Shown piece after piece: positions 6,489 to 13,609 of a stretch of 13,620 nucleotides of DNA (within the stretch, counting starts at the first letter, position 1; each line of letters starts with the position of its first letter). The position numbers and the translations under genes were made by a program. Below the pieces are notes generated by a model, which worked only from the letters and a program-made list of their open reading frames with translations, searched no databases and was not told the origin of the DNA. This DNA is from Darwinibacter acetoxidans_A (GTDB taxonomy: Bacteria > Bacillota > Limnochordia > Darwinibacteriales > Darwinibacteriaceae). The DNA is taken from contig JBHGWS010000063.1 in NCBI GenBank assembly GCA_041936745.1, positions 1 through 13,620 on the forward strand, in the 5' to 3' direction.

Positions 6489-6672
6489 ACTTCCCGCGTT
6501 GCCACCCTGATTAACTACAAAAGTTAGTAACAAAGCTTTTGTAGTTCACCTCAATTTGTCATTTGCGGCAACTCCGGAGTTGGAAACCTCAACGCTTCCG
6601 GCCGATTTGCACCTGCCACCGGCTCTCTAAGACGGAACCTGTTGAGTGGACTCCATCATCATTGGATACTTG
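6450..6672 (-). promoter_or_regulatory. T-box riboswitch leader of serS, specifier UCC (Ser)
   Basis: This leader senses uncharged tRNA-Ser and controls read-through into serS. The invariant T-box motif AGGGTGGCAACGCGGG is at 6508-6493; its UGGC can pair with the GCCA 3' end of tRNA-Ser, and both tRNA-Ser genes here have G73. Stem I can be drawn with GGAGT (6654-6650)/ACTCC (6580-6576), CTCAAC (6646-6641)/GTTGAG (6593-6588) and the AGAGAG GA motif at 6628-6623. In the specifier loop UCC at 6584-6582, followed by A, is the serine codon. An 11-bp stem (6546-6536 with 6523-6513) is a good stem III. The terminator at 6450-6488 completes the switch. Confidence 0.93.
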
Positions 6673-6678
6673 CTCCCG

Positions 6679-6707
6679 ATTATAATACATATTCCGGCCG
6701 CGATCAA
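6679..6707 (-). promoter_or_regulatory. Sigma-A promoter of the serS leader
   Basis: On the minus strand TTGATC (6707-6702) and a perfect TATAAT (6684-6679) are 17 bases apart, just upstream of the T-box leader. A TTGACA further upstream (6715-6710) is too far from this -10 to be its partner. Confidence 0.8.
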
Positions 6708-6748
6708 GCTTGTCAAAAAATTATTCTGCTGAAATGCGTGTATGGGGT

Positions 6749-8029
6749 TTAGTGGCCCAGTGTCTTTTTCCGGGCGAGAAGATCGCTTAAGGTAATCTGC
6801 CCGCTTGCCGTGCCGCTGACGGTCCGATGAAAGATAAATAAACCCAAGGCCCGCAAAACGCCGGAAGCGATAAAGACCGGACGCAGGCCCAAAGCCTCTG
6901 CGGCAAAACCGCCGATTAAGGGGCTTAAAGAAATCGCCAGCCCCATTAAGGTGTTGTAAACGCCCACGTAAAGCGAGCGGTTCTCGTCAGGGGTGATTTC
7001 CAGCAGCAAATTAAATGCCGCCAGATTATAGCCTCCCCAGCCGATGCCATTTACAATTTGGATGATTATAGGAAACCACACAGAAGGGGCCACAGCCCAC
7101 AGCAGGGGGATCAAAACGATACCTATCCCTGAGATGCTCATTACGCTTTTTTGGCCGAAGAGATCGGCAAGCCTGCCCCAATACCGCTGAATTACAATTT
7201 GAGTACCTAAATTGACCGCGACAAAAACAGCCCAGGAACCGGCCGCGCCTCCCATTGTATCGATAAAATGGACGACAAATAAGGAGCTGGCCAAATACAC
7301 ACCGAAGTTAAGAATCAAAGAGCTTTTGGCGTAGCTGGCAAAATCCCGGTGTTCTTTCACGCTTTCCCAAAACACCTTAACGCGCCGGAAAAAAGGGCGC
7401 CTCAGTGCGGCCTTTTCCCTTTTTTCCTGCTGAAAAGGGATCAAAAGGAATAAAACAGTCGAGGCGGCGCCCAAAACCGCTGCCCAGCCGAAAATGGTTT
7501 GATAATTGCGGGGAAAGCCGCCCCGCAGTAAAAACCCCGCGGCAAAGGTCGCCAGCAGAGCGCAGATGTTCAAAACCACATTGCGGTTGGCGTAATACCT
7601 GCCCCGGATGGAACGGGGTATTAAAACCGCCTGCAGGGCCGTCCAGGCGGGCACTCCGATATTGGCCGCGGTAACCCGCAGCGAAGCCAAAACAATTACG
7701 GCTAGAACCCTATTTTCGGCCGGAAAAAGAAAAGGTATAAAAGCAAGGGCCAGCCAGGAAATGCGCGCTAAAAAGCCTCCTACTGCCGGCAGAATGCGTT
7801 TATCCGCCATCTTTTCCGCCAAGAGCCCTGCGGGGATCTGCAGGATATTGCCTAAAAAGTTGGGGAAGGCGGCCAGCATGCCTATCTGGGAAGGGGTTGC
7901 GCCCAACCCCAAAGCAAAAAGATTTAGGTATGGAGCCGCCAAATTTTCCGCCGCTACCGCAAAGGCACCTTCAACGGTATTCAGGCGCATTGCTTTTTTT
8001 GTTTCCGGAGTGCTCGCTAAAGAAGGCAC
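6749..8029 (-). CDS. Major facilitator superfamily (MFS) transporter
   Basis: This 426-residue protein has about 12 hydrophobic segments in two halves joined by a basic loop at about 200-225. MFS motif A-like sequences follow TM2 and TM8: GLLAEKMADKRIL (68-80) and GRLADLFGQKSVM (285-297). RGRYYANRN (142-150) is typical of an uncharacterised MFS group common in anaerobes. The substrate cannot be predicted. Start is GTG at 8029-8027 with GGAGGG 6 bases upstream. Only 19 bases separate it from the glyA stop codon, so the two genes are almost certainly co-transcribed. The neighbouring glyA and serS make serine, glycine or a related solute tempting, but this is only guilt by association; a drug or unknown efflux role is equally possible. 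Confidence 0.9.
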   Translation of the reverse strand: MPSLASTPETKKAMRLNTVEGAFAVAAENLAAPYLNLFALGLGATPSQIGMLAAFPNFLGNILQIPAGLLAEKMADKRILPAVGGFLARISWLALAFIPFLFPAENRVLAVIVLASLRVTAANIGVPAWTALQAVLIPRSIRGRYYANRNVVLNICALLATFAAGFLLRGGFPRNYQTIFGWAAVLGAASTVLFLLIPFQQEKREKAALRRPFFRRVKVFWESVKEHRDFASYAKSSLILNFGVYLASSLFVVHFIDTMGGAAGSWAVFVAVNLGTQIVIQRYWGRLADLFGQKSVMSISGIGIVLIPLLWAVAPSVWFPIIIQIVNGIGWGGYNLAAFNLLLEITPDENRSLYVGVYNTLMGLAISLSPLIGGFAAEALGLRPVFIASGVLRALGLFIFHRTVSGTASGQITLSDLLARKKTLGH

Positions 8030-8048
8030 AAAATTCCCTCCGCTGCCT

Positions 8049-9290
8049 TTACTTCATTTCTTGGTAAAGAGGAAAGCGGGTGGTCAACTCTTGTACCTGT
8101 TTTTTAACTTCGGGGAAGCTCTCCCGCCCCTTAGTTAACGTTTGGACGATCAGATCAGCGATAATCTCCATTTCCTTAGTGCCCATGCCCCTTGTAGTTA
8201 AAGCGGGCGTGCCTAGGCGGATACCGCTTGTCACAAACGGGCTTTCTTTCTCGAAGGGAATCGTATTCTTGTTAACAGTGATACCTACTTCATCCAACAT
8301 TTCTTCCGCATCTTTGCCCGTTAAGCCTTTGGCCTTGACATTCACCAACAACAGATGAGTGTCCGTACCGCCGGAAATCAACGGAAAGCCCTGTTCCTGT
8401 AGCGCTTTGCCTAAGGTTTGCGCATTCTCTATAACAGACTTTTGATAGTCTTTAAAGTCCGGCTGCAGTGCCTCTAAGAATGCGACAGCTTTGGCCGCAA
8501 TGACATGCATCAGTGGGCCGCCCTGGAGACCCGGGAAGACCGCTTTATCGATTAGGCGGGCATTTTCCTTCGTTGTTAAAATCATCCCGCCCCTGGGCCC
8601 TCTCAGGGTCTTGTGGGTGGTAGTTGTAACGAAGTCCGCATAAGGGCAGGGGCTCGGGTGCACTCCCGCGGCAACCAGGCCTGCAAAGTGTGCCATATCC
8701 ACCATTAAGATTGCCCCCACTTCATCGGCAATTTCCCTAAAAGCGGCAAAATCTATCTGCCTGGGGTAAGCGGAGCCGCCGGCAATAATCATTTTGGGCC
8801 GATGCTTTCTGGCAAGTTCCCTTGCCTGGTCATAATCGAGCGTTTCGGAATCTTCCCGCACACCGTAATGGACTACATTAAACCAAGAACCGGAAAGGTT
8901 GACGGGGCTGCCGTGCGTTAAATGGCCGCCGTGGGTCAGATCCATCCCCAAGACGCAATCACCGGGCTTTAAGACAGCGAAGAAAACAGCCTGGTTCGCC
9001 TGGGAACCGGAATGGGGCTGGACGTTAACGTGTTCTGCTCCAAAAAGTTCTTTAGCCCTGTCCCTGGCCAGGTTTTCAGCGACATCAACATGCTCGCATC
9101 CCCCATAATAACGTCTACCGGGGTAGCCTTCCGCATATTTATTGGTAAGCTGGCTGCCCATCGCCTCCAATACCGCTAAGCTGACAAAGTTCTCGGAAGC
9201 GATCAGTTCCAAATTTTCATTCTGGCGCTTAATCTCTTTTTGCACCACTTCCATGATCTGGGGATCTGCTTGCTTTAAATTCTTAAACAC
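8049..9290 (-). CDS. glyA: Serine hydroxymethyltransferase
   Basis: A PLP enzyme of the cytoplasm that interconverts serine plus tetrahydrofolate with glycine plus 5,10-methylene-tetrahydrofolate, feeding one-carbon metabolism. It has 413 residues, the normal bacterial length. Clear landmarks: ELIASENFVS (28-37), YAEGYPGRRYYGG (52-64), HSGSQAN (93-99), the aspartate that holds the PLP ring (D198 in LMVDMAHFAG) and the Schiff-base lysine K227 in VTTTTHKTLRGPRGG. Start is GTG at 9290-9288 behind GGGAGGAG, giving MFKNLKQADP, as in relatives. It heads a two-gene unit with the MFS transporter. A promoter in the 56-bp divergent gap to yqhV is expected, but I could not find a convincing -35/-10 pair. 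Confidence 0.98.
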   Translation of the reverse strand: MFKNLKQADPQIMEVVQKEIKRQNENLELIASENFVSLAVLEAMGSQLTNKYAEGYPGRRYYGGCEHVDVAENLARDRAKELFGAEHVNVQPHSGSQANQAVFFAVLKPGDCVLGMDLTHGGHLTHGSPVNLSGSWFNVVHYGVREDSETLDYDQARELARKHRPKMIIAGGSAYPRQIDFAAFREIADEVGAILMVDMAHFAGLVAAGVHPSPCPYADFVTTTTHKTLRGPRGGMILTTKENARLIDKAVFPGLQGGPLMHVIAAKAVAFLEALQPDFKDYQKSVIENAQTLGKALQEQGFPLISGGTDTHLLLVNVKAKGLTGKDAEEMLDEVGITVNKNTIPFEKESPFVTSGIRLGTPALTTRGMGTKEMEIIADLIVQTLTKGRESFPEVKKQVQELTTRFPLYQEMK

Positions 9291-9346
9291 AATTCTTCTC
9301 CTCCCAACATTGAGTTTTATAAGACGTGAAACGGAGTGATTTTTTG

Positions 9347-9613
9347 ATGCAAACTGAACTAAGGATTTTGGTCACTATGGCACTGCTGCGCCTTATTGCC
9401 GGCACTTTGGAAATAACTGCCGCATTATTCATGTTGAAGTTTGAAAGCGTAGGCATTGCCTTAAAAATCAACGCCGTCTTAGGCTTGATCGGCCCCATTG
9501 TCCTTACTTTGGTGGGCTTTATCGGCCTGATCGGGCTCAGCAGCCAACTTTCTTGGCAGAGGTTAGCGCTGACCGCTTTGGGCGTGTTATTCATTTTTTT
9601 TGGTACCAGGTGA
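9347..9613 (+). CDS. YqhV family (DUF2619) membrane protein
   Basis: An 88-residue, highly hydrophobic protein with three predicted membrane spans (about 4-28, 33-63 and 70-87). LRLIAGTLEITAALFMLKF and INAVLGLIGPIVLTLVGFIGLIGLSSQLSW resemble Bacillus subtilis YqhV, a protein of unknown function whose gene lies next to the spoIIIA sporulation operon there. The ATG at 9347 has GGAG 10 bases upstream; an in-frame GTG at 9326 is less likely because it overlaps that site. The gene is isolated from spoIIIA genes here. It is the only plus-strand gene of the chromosomal part, divergent from glyA and ending 5 bases from the asnS stop codon. A minus-strand frame of similar length overlaps it, but only the plus-strand product resembles a family. 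Confidence 0.8.
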   Translation: MQTELRILVTMALLRLIAGTLEITAALFMLKFESVGIALKINAVLGLIGPIVLTLVGFIGLIGLSSQLSWQRLALTALGVLFIFFGTR

Positions 9614-9618
9614 AGCGT

Positions 9619-10911
9619 TTATGGATAAATTCGGTTAATCAAACGGGGGAAAGGAATGGCTTCCCGCAGGTGGCCAAGGCCGCAAACCCAGGCAACCGCG
9701 CGCTCTAAACCCATGCCGAAGCCCGAATGGGGGACCGTGCCATATCTGCGCAAATCCACATACCAGGCATAGTTTTCCGCCGGTAGGGAGTGTTCTTCGA
9801 TCCTCCGCCTTAAAAGATCGGGATCAGCAATACGCTCGCCGCCGCCGATGATTTCGCCGTATCCTTCCGGAGCCAACAAGTCACTGCCCAAAACCACTTC
9901 CGGCCGCTCAGGATCGGGCTTCATATAAAAGGCTTTTATTCCCGTAGGGTAGCGGTGCACAAAAACCGGCCGGTCAAACTCCCTGGCGATAATGGTTTCA
10001 TCGGCGCCGCCCAGATCTTCGCCCCACTGAATGTCGGAGCCGCTTTTTTGCAAAAGTTCAACAGCCTCATCATAAGAGATCCTGGGAAACGGTGCGGTCA
10101 CGTTTTCCAATCGGGCGATGTCGCGCTCCAGCACTTCTAATTCTCTTCTTCTGTTTCGCAGCACCCCCTGTACCAGGAAACTCACGTATTCTTCCTGCAG
10201 CTCCATATTGTCATCCATATCAGCAAAGGCTACTTCCGGCTCGATCATCCAAAATTCCATCAAATGCCGGCGGGTTTTAGACTTCTCCGCCCTAAAGGTA
10301 GGCCCAAAGCAGTAAACTTTCCCAAAAGCCATAATAGCGGCTTCCAAATAAAGCTGCCCGCTTTGGGAAAGGTAAGCTTTGCTGTCGAAATAGTCTGTTT
10401 CAAAAAGCGTCGTAGTACCCTCAACGGCTGCAGGCGTTAAGATAGGCGAGTCTATTAAAACAAAGTCTCGGTCATCGTAAAACTGCCTGGAGAGCTTAAT
10501 CATTTCATTTCTGATCAGCATCACGGCCCGCTGTTTCTCCGAACGAAGCCAGAGGTGGCGGTGGTTCATTAAGTACTCGACGCCGTGTTCCTTTGGCGTA
10601 ATCGGATATTCCTCGGCGATTTGAACAATCTCTAAATCGGTAATGGCAAGTTCAAAGCCCGTGGGTGCCCGTTCATCTGATCGGGCAATACCTCTGACAA
10701 TGACAGATGATTCTTGGGTTAGGCTGTGGGCTGCTTCAAAAACCTCTTCGGGCACGTCATTTTTAACTAAAACGCCCTGGATCAAATCTGTGCCGTCCCG
10801 GATGATTAAAAACTGGATCCTGCCGCTGGACCGCTTGTTATAAAGCCAGCCGCGGATCTCAACTTCTTCACCCACATGATCACCGATTTTATTCAGATAA
10901 ACGCGTTTCAT
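9619..10911 (-). CDS. asnS: Asparaginyl-tRNA synthetase
   Basis: A class IIb synthetase that charges tRNA-Asn with asparagine. It has 430 residues. The N-terminal OB-fold anticodon-binding domain covers about 1-105 (VEIRGWLYNKRSSGRIQFLIIRDG). The catalytic domain has motif 2 with R207 (CFGPTFRAEKSKTRRHLMEFWMIEPE) and motif 3 with R404 (GFGMGLERAVAWV), and ends with the FPRLINRIYP signature. The SQSGQLYLEAAIMAFGKVY segment and this C-terminus fit AsnRS better than the archaeal-type AspRS, the main alternative. The ATG at 10911-10909 overlaps the stop codon of the upstream endonuclease IV-like gene by 4 bases (ATGA), so translation is coupled. No T-box or terminator is visible at this gene. Confidence 0.96.
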   Translation of the reverse strand: MKRVYLNKIGDHVGEEVEIRGWLYNKRSSGRIQFLIIRDGTDLIQGVLVKNDVPEEVFEAAHSLTQESSVIVRGIARSDERAPTGFELAITDLEIVQIAEEYPITPKEHGVEYLMNHRHLWLRSEKQRAVMLIRNEMIKLSRQFYDDRDFVLIDSPILTPAAVEGTTTLFETDYFDSKAYLSQSGQLYLEAAIMAFGKVYCFGPTFRAEKSKTRRHLMEFWMIEPEVAFADMDDNMELQEEYVSFLVQGVLRNRRRELEVLERDIARLENVTAPFPRISYDEAVELLQKSGSDIQWGEDLGGADETIIAREFDRPVFVHRYPTGIKAFYMKPDPERPEVVLGSDLLAPEGYGEIIGGGERIADPDLLRRRIEEHSLPAENYAWYVDLRRYGTVPHSGFGMGLERAVAWVCGLGHLREAIPFPRLINRIYP

Positions 10912-11768
10912 CCCATCATTTCCTCCTGTTTTGTATGTTTAAGTTCCCTGTAAATTTTTTGAAAAGTGAGGGCGTCTTCTTCCAGGATCGGGCTTTCACA
11001 AGTAAGCCAGCCGCCAACTTCGAAGTCTACCAAAGCCTTCAAAACTGCTTTGTAATCAAACTCTGTCTCGACTAAAGGCAGATGGTTGCGCTCTCCCCTT
11101 GGCCCGTACTCAATGCCCGAAAGGTGAATGTGCATGGCCTTTAAAGCGTCTTCGCCGAATTTATCCTGAATTAACTGCAGGGCTTGGGTAAAATCTTCGT
11201 AGCTGTTAAATTCACCGATACTCCTCGCGTATAAGTGGGCAAAGTCAACGCAGGGGTAAACCCCGGGCAGCTTTTCGCCTAAGCGGACTAATTCCTCTAA
11301 AGTCCCAAACTGGGAAAGGGAGCCGGTGGTCTCGGGGCTGAGGCGGATCTTCAAATTCTCTTTTGCCATCACTTCCAACATACAGCCAATCTCTCGTACC
11401 ACCTGCCGATAAACATCTTCCGGATCGTCTTCGTGGTAATAGGCGGGATGGAAGGTAACGCTTTTTGCCCCGGCCATTTCGCCGATGCGGGCCGCTTGCA
11501 AAATGCGCTCTTTACTTGCTTCAATTTTCTCCGGCTCTTTGGAATTTAAGTTAATGTAATACGGTGCATGCACCGTTAGAGAAACATCGTTTTTTTCTGC
11601 TGCCTCTCGGATCGCCAAAGCCGTTTTTTCGCCCATTCTCACTCCGCGCACAAATTCCAGTTCCATATGGTTTAAGCCTAATTCATTGAGGCGCTTAATA
11701 CCATTGAGGCTGCTGCGGGGTTTCGCCGAAACGGGGATCCCCGCAGTACCAATTCTCAATTCTACCAT
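10908..11768 (-). CDS. Endonuclease IV-like TIM-barrel protein (Nfo family)
   Basis: A 286-residue TIM-barrel protein of the AP endonuclease 2/xylose isomerase-like superfamily, closest in motif order to deoxyribonuclease IV, which cuts DNA at abasic sites. Metal-ligand candidates follow the Nfo order: H67 (TVHAPYY), H107 (TFHPAYY), E146 (LSPETTGS), D175 and H178 (CVDFAHLYARS), H213/H215 (AMHIHLSG), H229 (ERNHLPL) and E258 (TCESP). Where E. coli Nfo has the Asp of Asp-Arg-His, this protein has E226 in GERNHLPL, a form I associate with an archaeal and clostridial subgroup, so AP endonuclease activity is probable but not certain. I prefer ATG11768, giving MVELRIGTAGIP, with GGGTGG 5 bases upstream; in-frame GTG codons at 11777 and 11774 lie inside that site. 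The gene follows ylbF by 56 bases and overlaps asnS by 4. Confidence 0.85.
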   Translation of the reverse strand: MVELRIGTAGIPVSAKPRSSLNGIKRLNELGLNHMELEFVRGVRMGEKTALAIREAAEKNDVSLTVHAPYYINLNSKEPEKIEASKERILQAARIGEMAGAKSVTFHPAYYHEDDPEDVYRQVVREIGCMLEVMAKENLKIRLSPETTGSLSQFGTLEELVRLGEKLPGVYPCVDFAHLYARSIGEFNSYEDFTQALQLIQDKFGEDALKAMHIHLSGIEYGPRGERNHLPLVETEFDYKAVLKALVDFEVGGWLTCESPILEEDALTFQKIYRELKHTKQEEMMG

Positions 11769-11824
11769 AAACACCACCCAAAAATATTAACAGCCGCGGA
11801 GAAAACCATTTAAGCAGGCTGCCT

Positions 11825-12232
11825 TTAAATATCTTCGCCGGGAATGAGGATTTTCTTCTTGGGTACTTCGATCTTGGATTCTCCATTGTCTCCTTCGTCT
11901 TCATCTTTCAAGTCCAAAACCGAAGCCAAGATATCGTTAATCTCCATCATCAAACCGCTGAAGACAAACTCCGCCTCGAACAAATCGCGGATGTAGGGGT
12001 TGACGGAAATTATCTTCAACAACTGCTGCAGCTCTTCCTCCTGCTGAGGCGTTATGGGTGTCCCTTCCATCTGCTGTTTGTGCAGTTCTTCTTGTTTCCT
12101 TTGAAAATCCCGCAGCATCATCTGCGCGGCTTGGTGCTCCTGCACCTTGTCGCGAGCCTCAATCATCTTTTTGTACTCCGGGCTGTTTAAAATAGCGTCT
12201 GCCAACTGTTCAGCTTTCTTGCGTACATCCAA
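11825..12232 (-). CDS. YlbF family regulator
   Basis: A 135-residue, mostly alpha-helical soluble protein. DVRKKAEQLADAILNSPEYKKMIEARDKVQEH (2-33) and the long charged helix to about 72, followed by NPYIRDLFEAEFVFSGLMMEINDIL, match the YlbF/YmcA family. In B. subtilis YlbF and YmcA work with YaaT to modulate RNase Y and competence/biofilm decisions; whether this one acts that way is unknown. The C-terminal tail (108-135) is acidic, then lysine-rich, and probably disordered. The TTG at 12232-12230 is chosen as start because GGGAGG lies about 8 bases upstream and the family begins here. The frame stays open to 12421, but that extension is low in similarity and crosses the promoter. It is the first gene of a likely operon with the endonuclease IV-like gene and asnS. 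Confidence 0.85.
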   Translation of the reverse strand: MDVRKKAEQLADAILNSPEYKKMIEARDKVQEHQAAQMMLRDFQRKQEELHKQQMEGTPITPQQEEELQQLLKIISVNPYIRDLFEAEFVFSGLMMEINDILASVLDLKDEDEGDNGESKIEVPKKKILIPGEDI

Positions 12233-12348
12233 TTTATTTACCTCCCAGAATCTTCGCCCATAGTTATTTCCAAACCCGATTCTTGCTCCGTCTCTGTTTA
12301 CCGGTACAATTTGATTTCCCGATCGGGGTAACTTTTCCTGCCCTTCAC

Positions 12349-12377
12349 ATTGTATCATAGTTGAAAAGGGAAAACAG
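12349..12377 (-). promoter_or_regulatory. Candidate promoter of the ylbF-asnS operon (extended -10)
   Basis: On the minus strand TACAAT (12354-12349) is preceded by TG and one base, an extended -10. The -35 position (CTGTTT, 12377-12372) matches poorly. It is the best candidate in the gap between the mscL terminator and ylbF, leaving a leader of about 110 bases. Confidence 0.45.
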
Positions 12378-12419
12378 CTTTTAGAGACTTTCCCGGGCTT
12401 GGGGAAAACACCAAGCGGC

Positions 12420-12476
12420 AAAAAAACCCGCCTTACGGCAAAGAACCTAACGGGATCTGTGCGATCCCGCTAGGTT
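12420..12476 (-). terminator. Terminator after mscL (strong hairpin, possibly bidirectional)
   Basis: Bases 12444-12457 pair with 12463-12476 in a 14-bp stem with one G-U pair and a 5-base loop. In the minus direction CTTTG and then a small GCC/GGC hairpin with a TTTTTTT tract (12426-12420) follow. In the plus direction GTTTTCTT follows. It separates mscL from the ylbF operon. Confidence 0.8.
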
Positions 12477-12506
12477 GTTTTCTTACACGGGGCCCTCGCC
12501 CTATTT

Positions 12507-12914
12507 TTACTTCGCCTGTTCTTTCAAAAGATCCCTGATTTCCGTCAGCAGTTTTTCTTCTTTTGGCGGCTCCGGAGGTGCAGGCGGCGTTGGCGGCGGC
12601 CCTTCTACCGCCTTCAACTTATTAATGGCCCGAATGGCGATAAAGATACTAAAAGAAATAATTAAAAAATCCAGCGTGTTCTGCAAAAACACACCGTAAG
12701 TGACTGCCAGCTCTTTTGTCACTTCAGTGCCGGGCCGCAAGACTAGTTTCAACGACGTTAAGTCGATCCTGCCGACGACAAGCCCCAAAAGCGGCATAAT
12801 TATGTCATTCACCATCGAGGTGGTAATCTTACCGAAGGCACCGCCGACAATTACGCCTACGGCCAAGTCAATAACGTTGCCTCGCAGAGCAAACTTCTTA
12901 AACTCTTGCCACAT
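12507..12914 (-). CDS. mscL: Large-conductance mechanosensitive channel
   Basis: A homopentameric inner-membrane channel that opens under high membrane tension and releases solutes during hypo-osmotic shock. It has 135 residues, the usual length. The N-terminal helix and TM1 (about 4-42) show the family signature FKKFALRGNVIDLAVGVIVGGAFGKI; the periplasmic loop is about 43-68; TM2 about 70-96 (GVFLQNTLDFLIISFSIFIAIRAINKL); and the cytoplasmic C-terminal helix EEKLLTEIRDLLKEQ closes the protein, preceded by a proline-rich linker (about 105-118). The start ATG at 12914 has GGAAGTGGG upstream. It stands as a single-gene unit between the 5S rRNA end and a strong terminator. I did not find a convincing promoter. 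Confidence 0.97.
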   Translation of the reverse strand: MWQEFKKFALRGNVIDLAVGVIVGGAFGKITTSMVNDIIMPLLGLVVGRIDLTSLKLVLRPGTEVTKELAVTYGVFLQNTLDFLIISFSIFIAIRAINKLKAVEGPPPTPPAPPEPPKEEKLLTEIRDLLKEQAK

Positions 12915-13424
12915 ATTCCCACTTCCATTCGTTTAAGATTACGCAATATATGTTCATTTCCTCACTTACAGCAGCTTTCCTGCTTAATCGGCCTTTGCAA
13001 CCTTAAAACCTGGTGAACTTTTTTGAAGCAGTCGAGAAAGAAATTTTGCCAAAGGTTAGCTCAGGTACTCTAAGCGGACAAATGAGTCCTTCGGCAAGAT
13101 AGGCCTGATTAGTTTAGCGCGGCACCTATCTTACGTTGGCGGCCGGGATACCGTTTCGTTTGCTTTGCTTAAAACCTCCACCCGCGGGTTTTCAGGTCCG
13201 CAGAGCAGCCGGTCCGGGATCTGCCTATTGGCTTCGCCATGTAATAAGATTTTCCGTCCTTCTTCCACTATCACACCCCAAGTTCTCCCTGCCCGGCTGA
13301 TCCCTGATCTCCTTTTGACTCCACCTCACTGTCGCCCCGGATTAAGCTTCCTTGCTTCTCCGAGTCCTTTATTAGTTTTTACCGTTCTATCGGCCCCAAG
13401 CCTGTACGATTGAGCATTGCATAG
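12915..13424. other. Gene-free stretch between mscL and 5S rRNA with several hairpins
   Basis: I find no convincing gene here. On the minus strand it holds AGCAG/CTGCT around GAAAG (12969-12983), GGAC/GTCC (about 13076-13089) and AAGATAGG/CCTATCTT with a 21-base loop (13095-13131). A 47-codon minus-strand frame from GTG 13274 to TAA 13131 (VIVEEGRKILLHGEANRQ...) has a weak GGGAG upstream; it may be a small gene, a remnant or chance. A plus-strand frame over 13165-13413 has proline/serine-rich, shadow-like composition. Confidence 0.5.
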
Positions 13425-13452
13425 AAAAACCCCGTACAGTGTACGAGGTTTT
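13425..13452 (-). terminator. rRNA operon terminator
   Basis: Read on the minus strand, a 12-bp stem (13452-13441 with 13437-13426, one U-G pair) with a 3-base loop ends in TTTTTC. It starts about 10 bases after the 5S rRNA. Confidence 0.9.
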
Positions 13453-13462
13453 GAAAAATAAT

Positions 13463-13578
<116 letters not shown>

Positions 13579-13583
13579 AAGAA

Positions 13584-13609
13584 TTGATCTTGAGACTTGA
13601 TCTTGAGAC
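13584..13609. repeat. 13-bp tandem repeat in the 23S-5S spacer
   Basis: TTGATCTTGAGAC occurs twice in perfect head-to-tail tandem (13584-13596, 13597-13609), directly upstream of the 5S gene. The sequence type is common as the 3' processing flank of 23S rRNA, so one copy may be a local duplication. Confidence 0.8.

Noticed and set aside
6425..6505. Longer serS start reaching into the leader (27 extra residues)
   Set aside because: The extension lies over the T-box terminator, lacks a ribosome binding site and is absent from the family; ATG6424 has a good site and gives the canonical MLDLRFVR start.
9283..9594. Minus-strand 103-residue frame opposite yqhV
   Set aside because: Its composition is that of a shadow frame, and it runs into the glyA start; the plus-strand product matches the YqhV family.
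12233..12421. N-terminal extension of ylbF (63 residues)
   Set aside because: It crosses the candidate promoter and has no family similarity; TTG12232 follows a clear GGGAGG.
12914..12956. Short minus-strand frame from ATG12956 overlapping the mscL start
   Set aside because: Its GAGG lies only about 3 bases from the ATG and the product would be about 17 residues with no recognisable features.
13165..13413. Plus-strand 82-residue frame between mscL and 5S rRNA
   Set aside because: Rich in proline, serine and leucine, with no ribosome binding site and no recognisable domain; its opposite strand is no better than a weak small frame.
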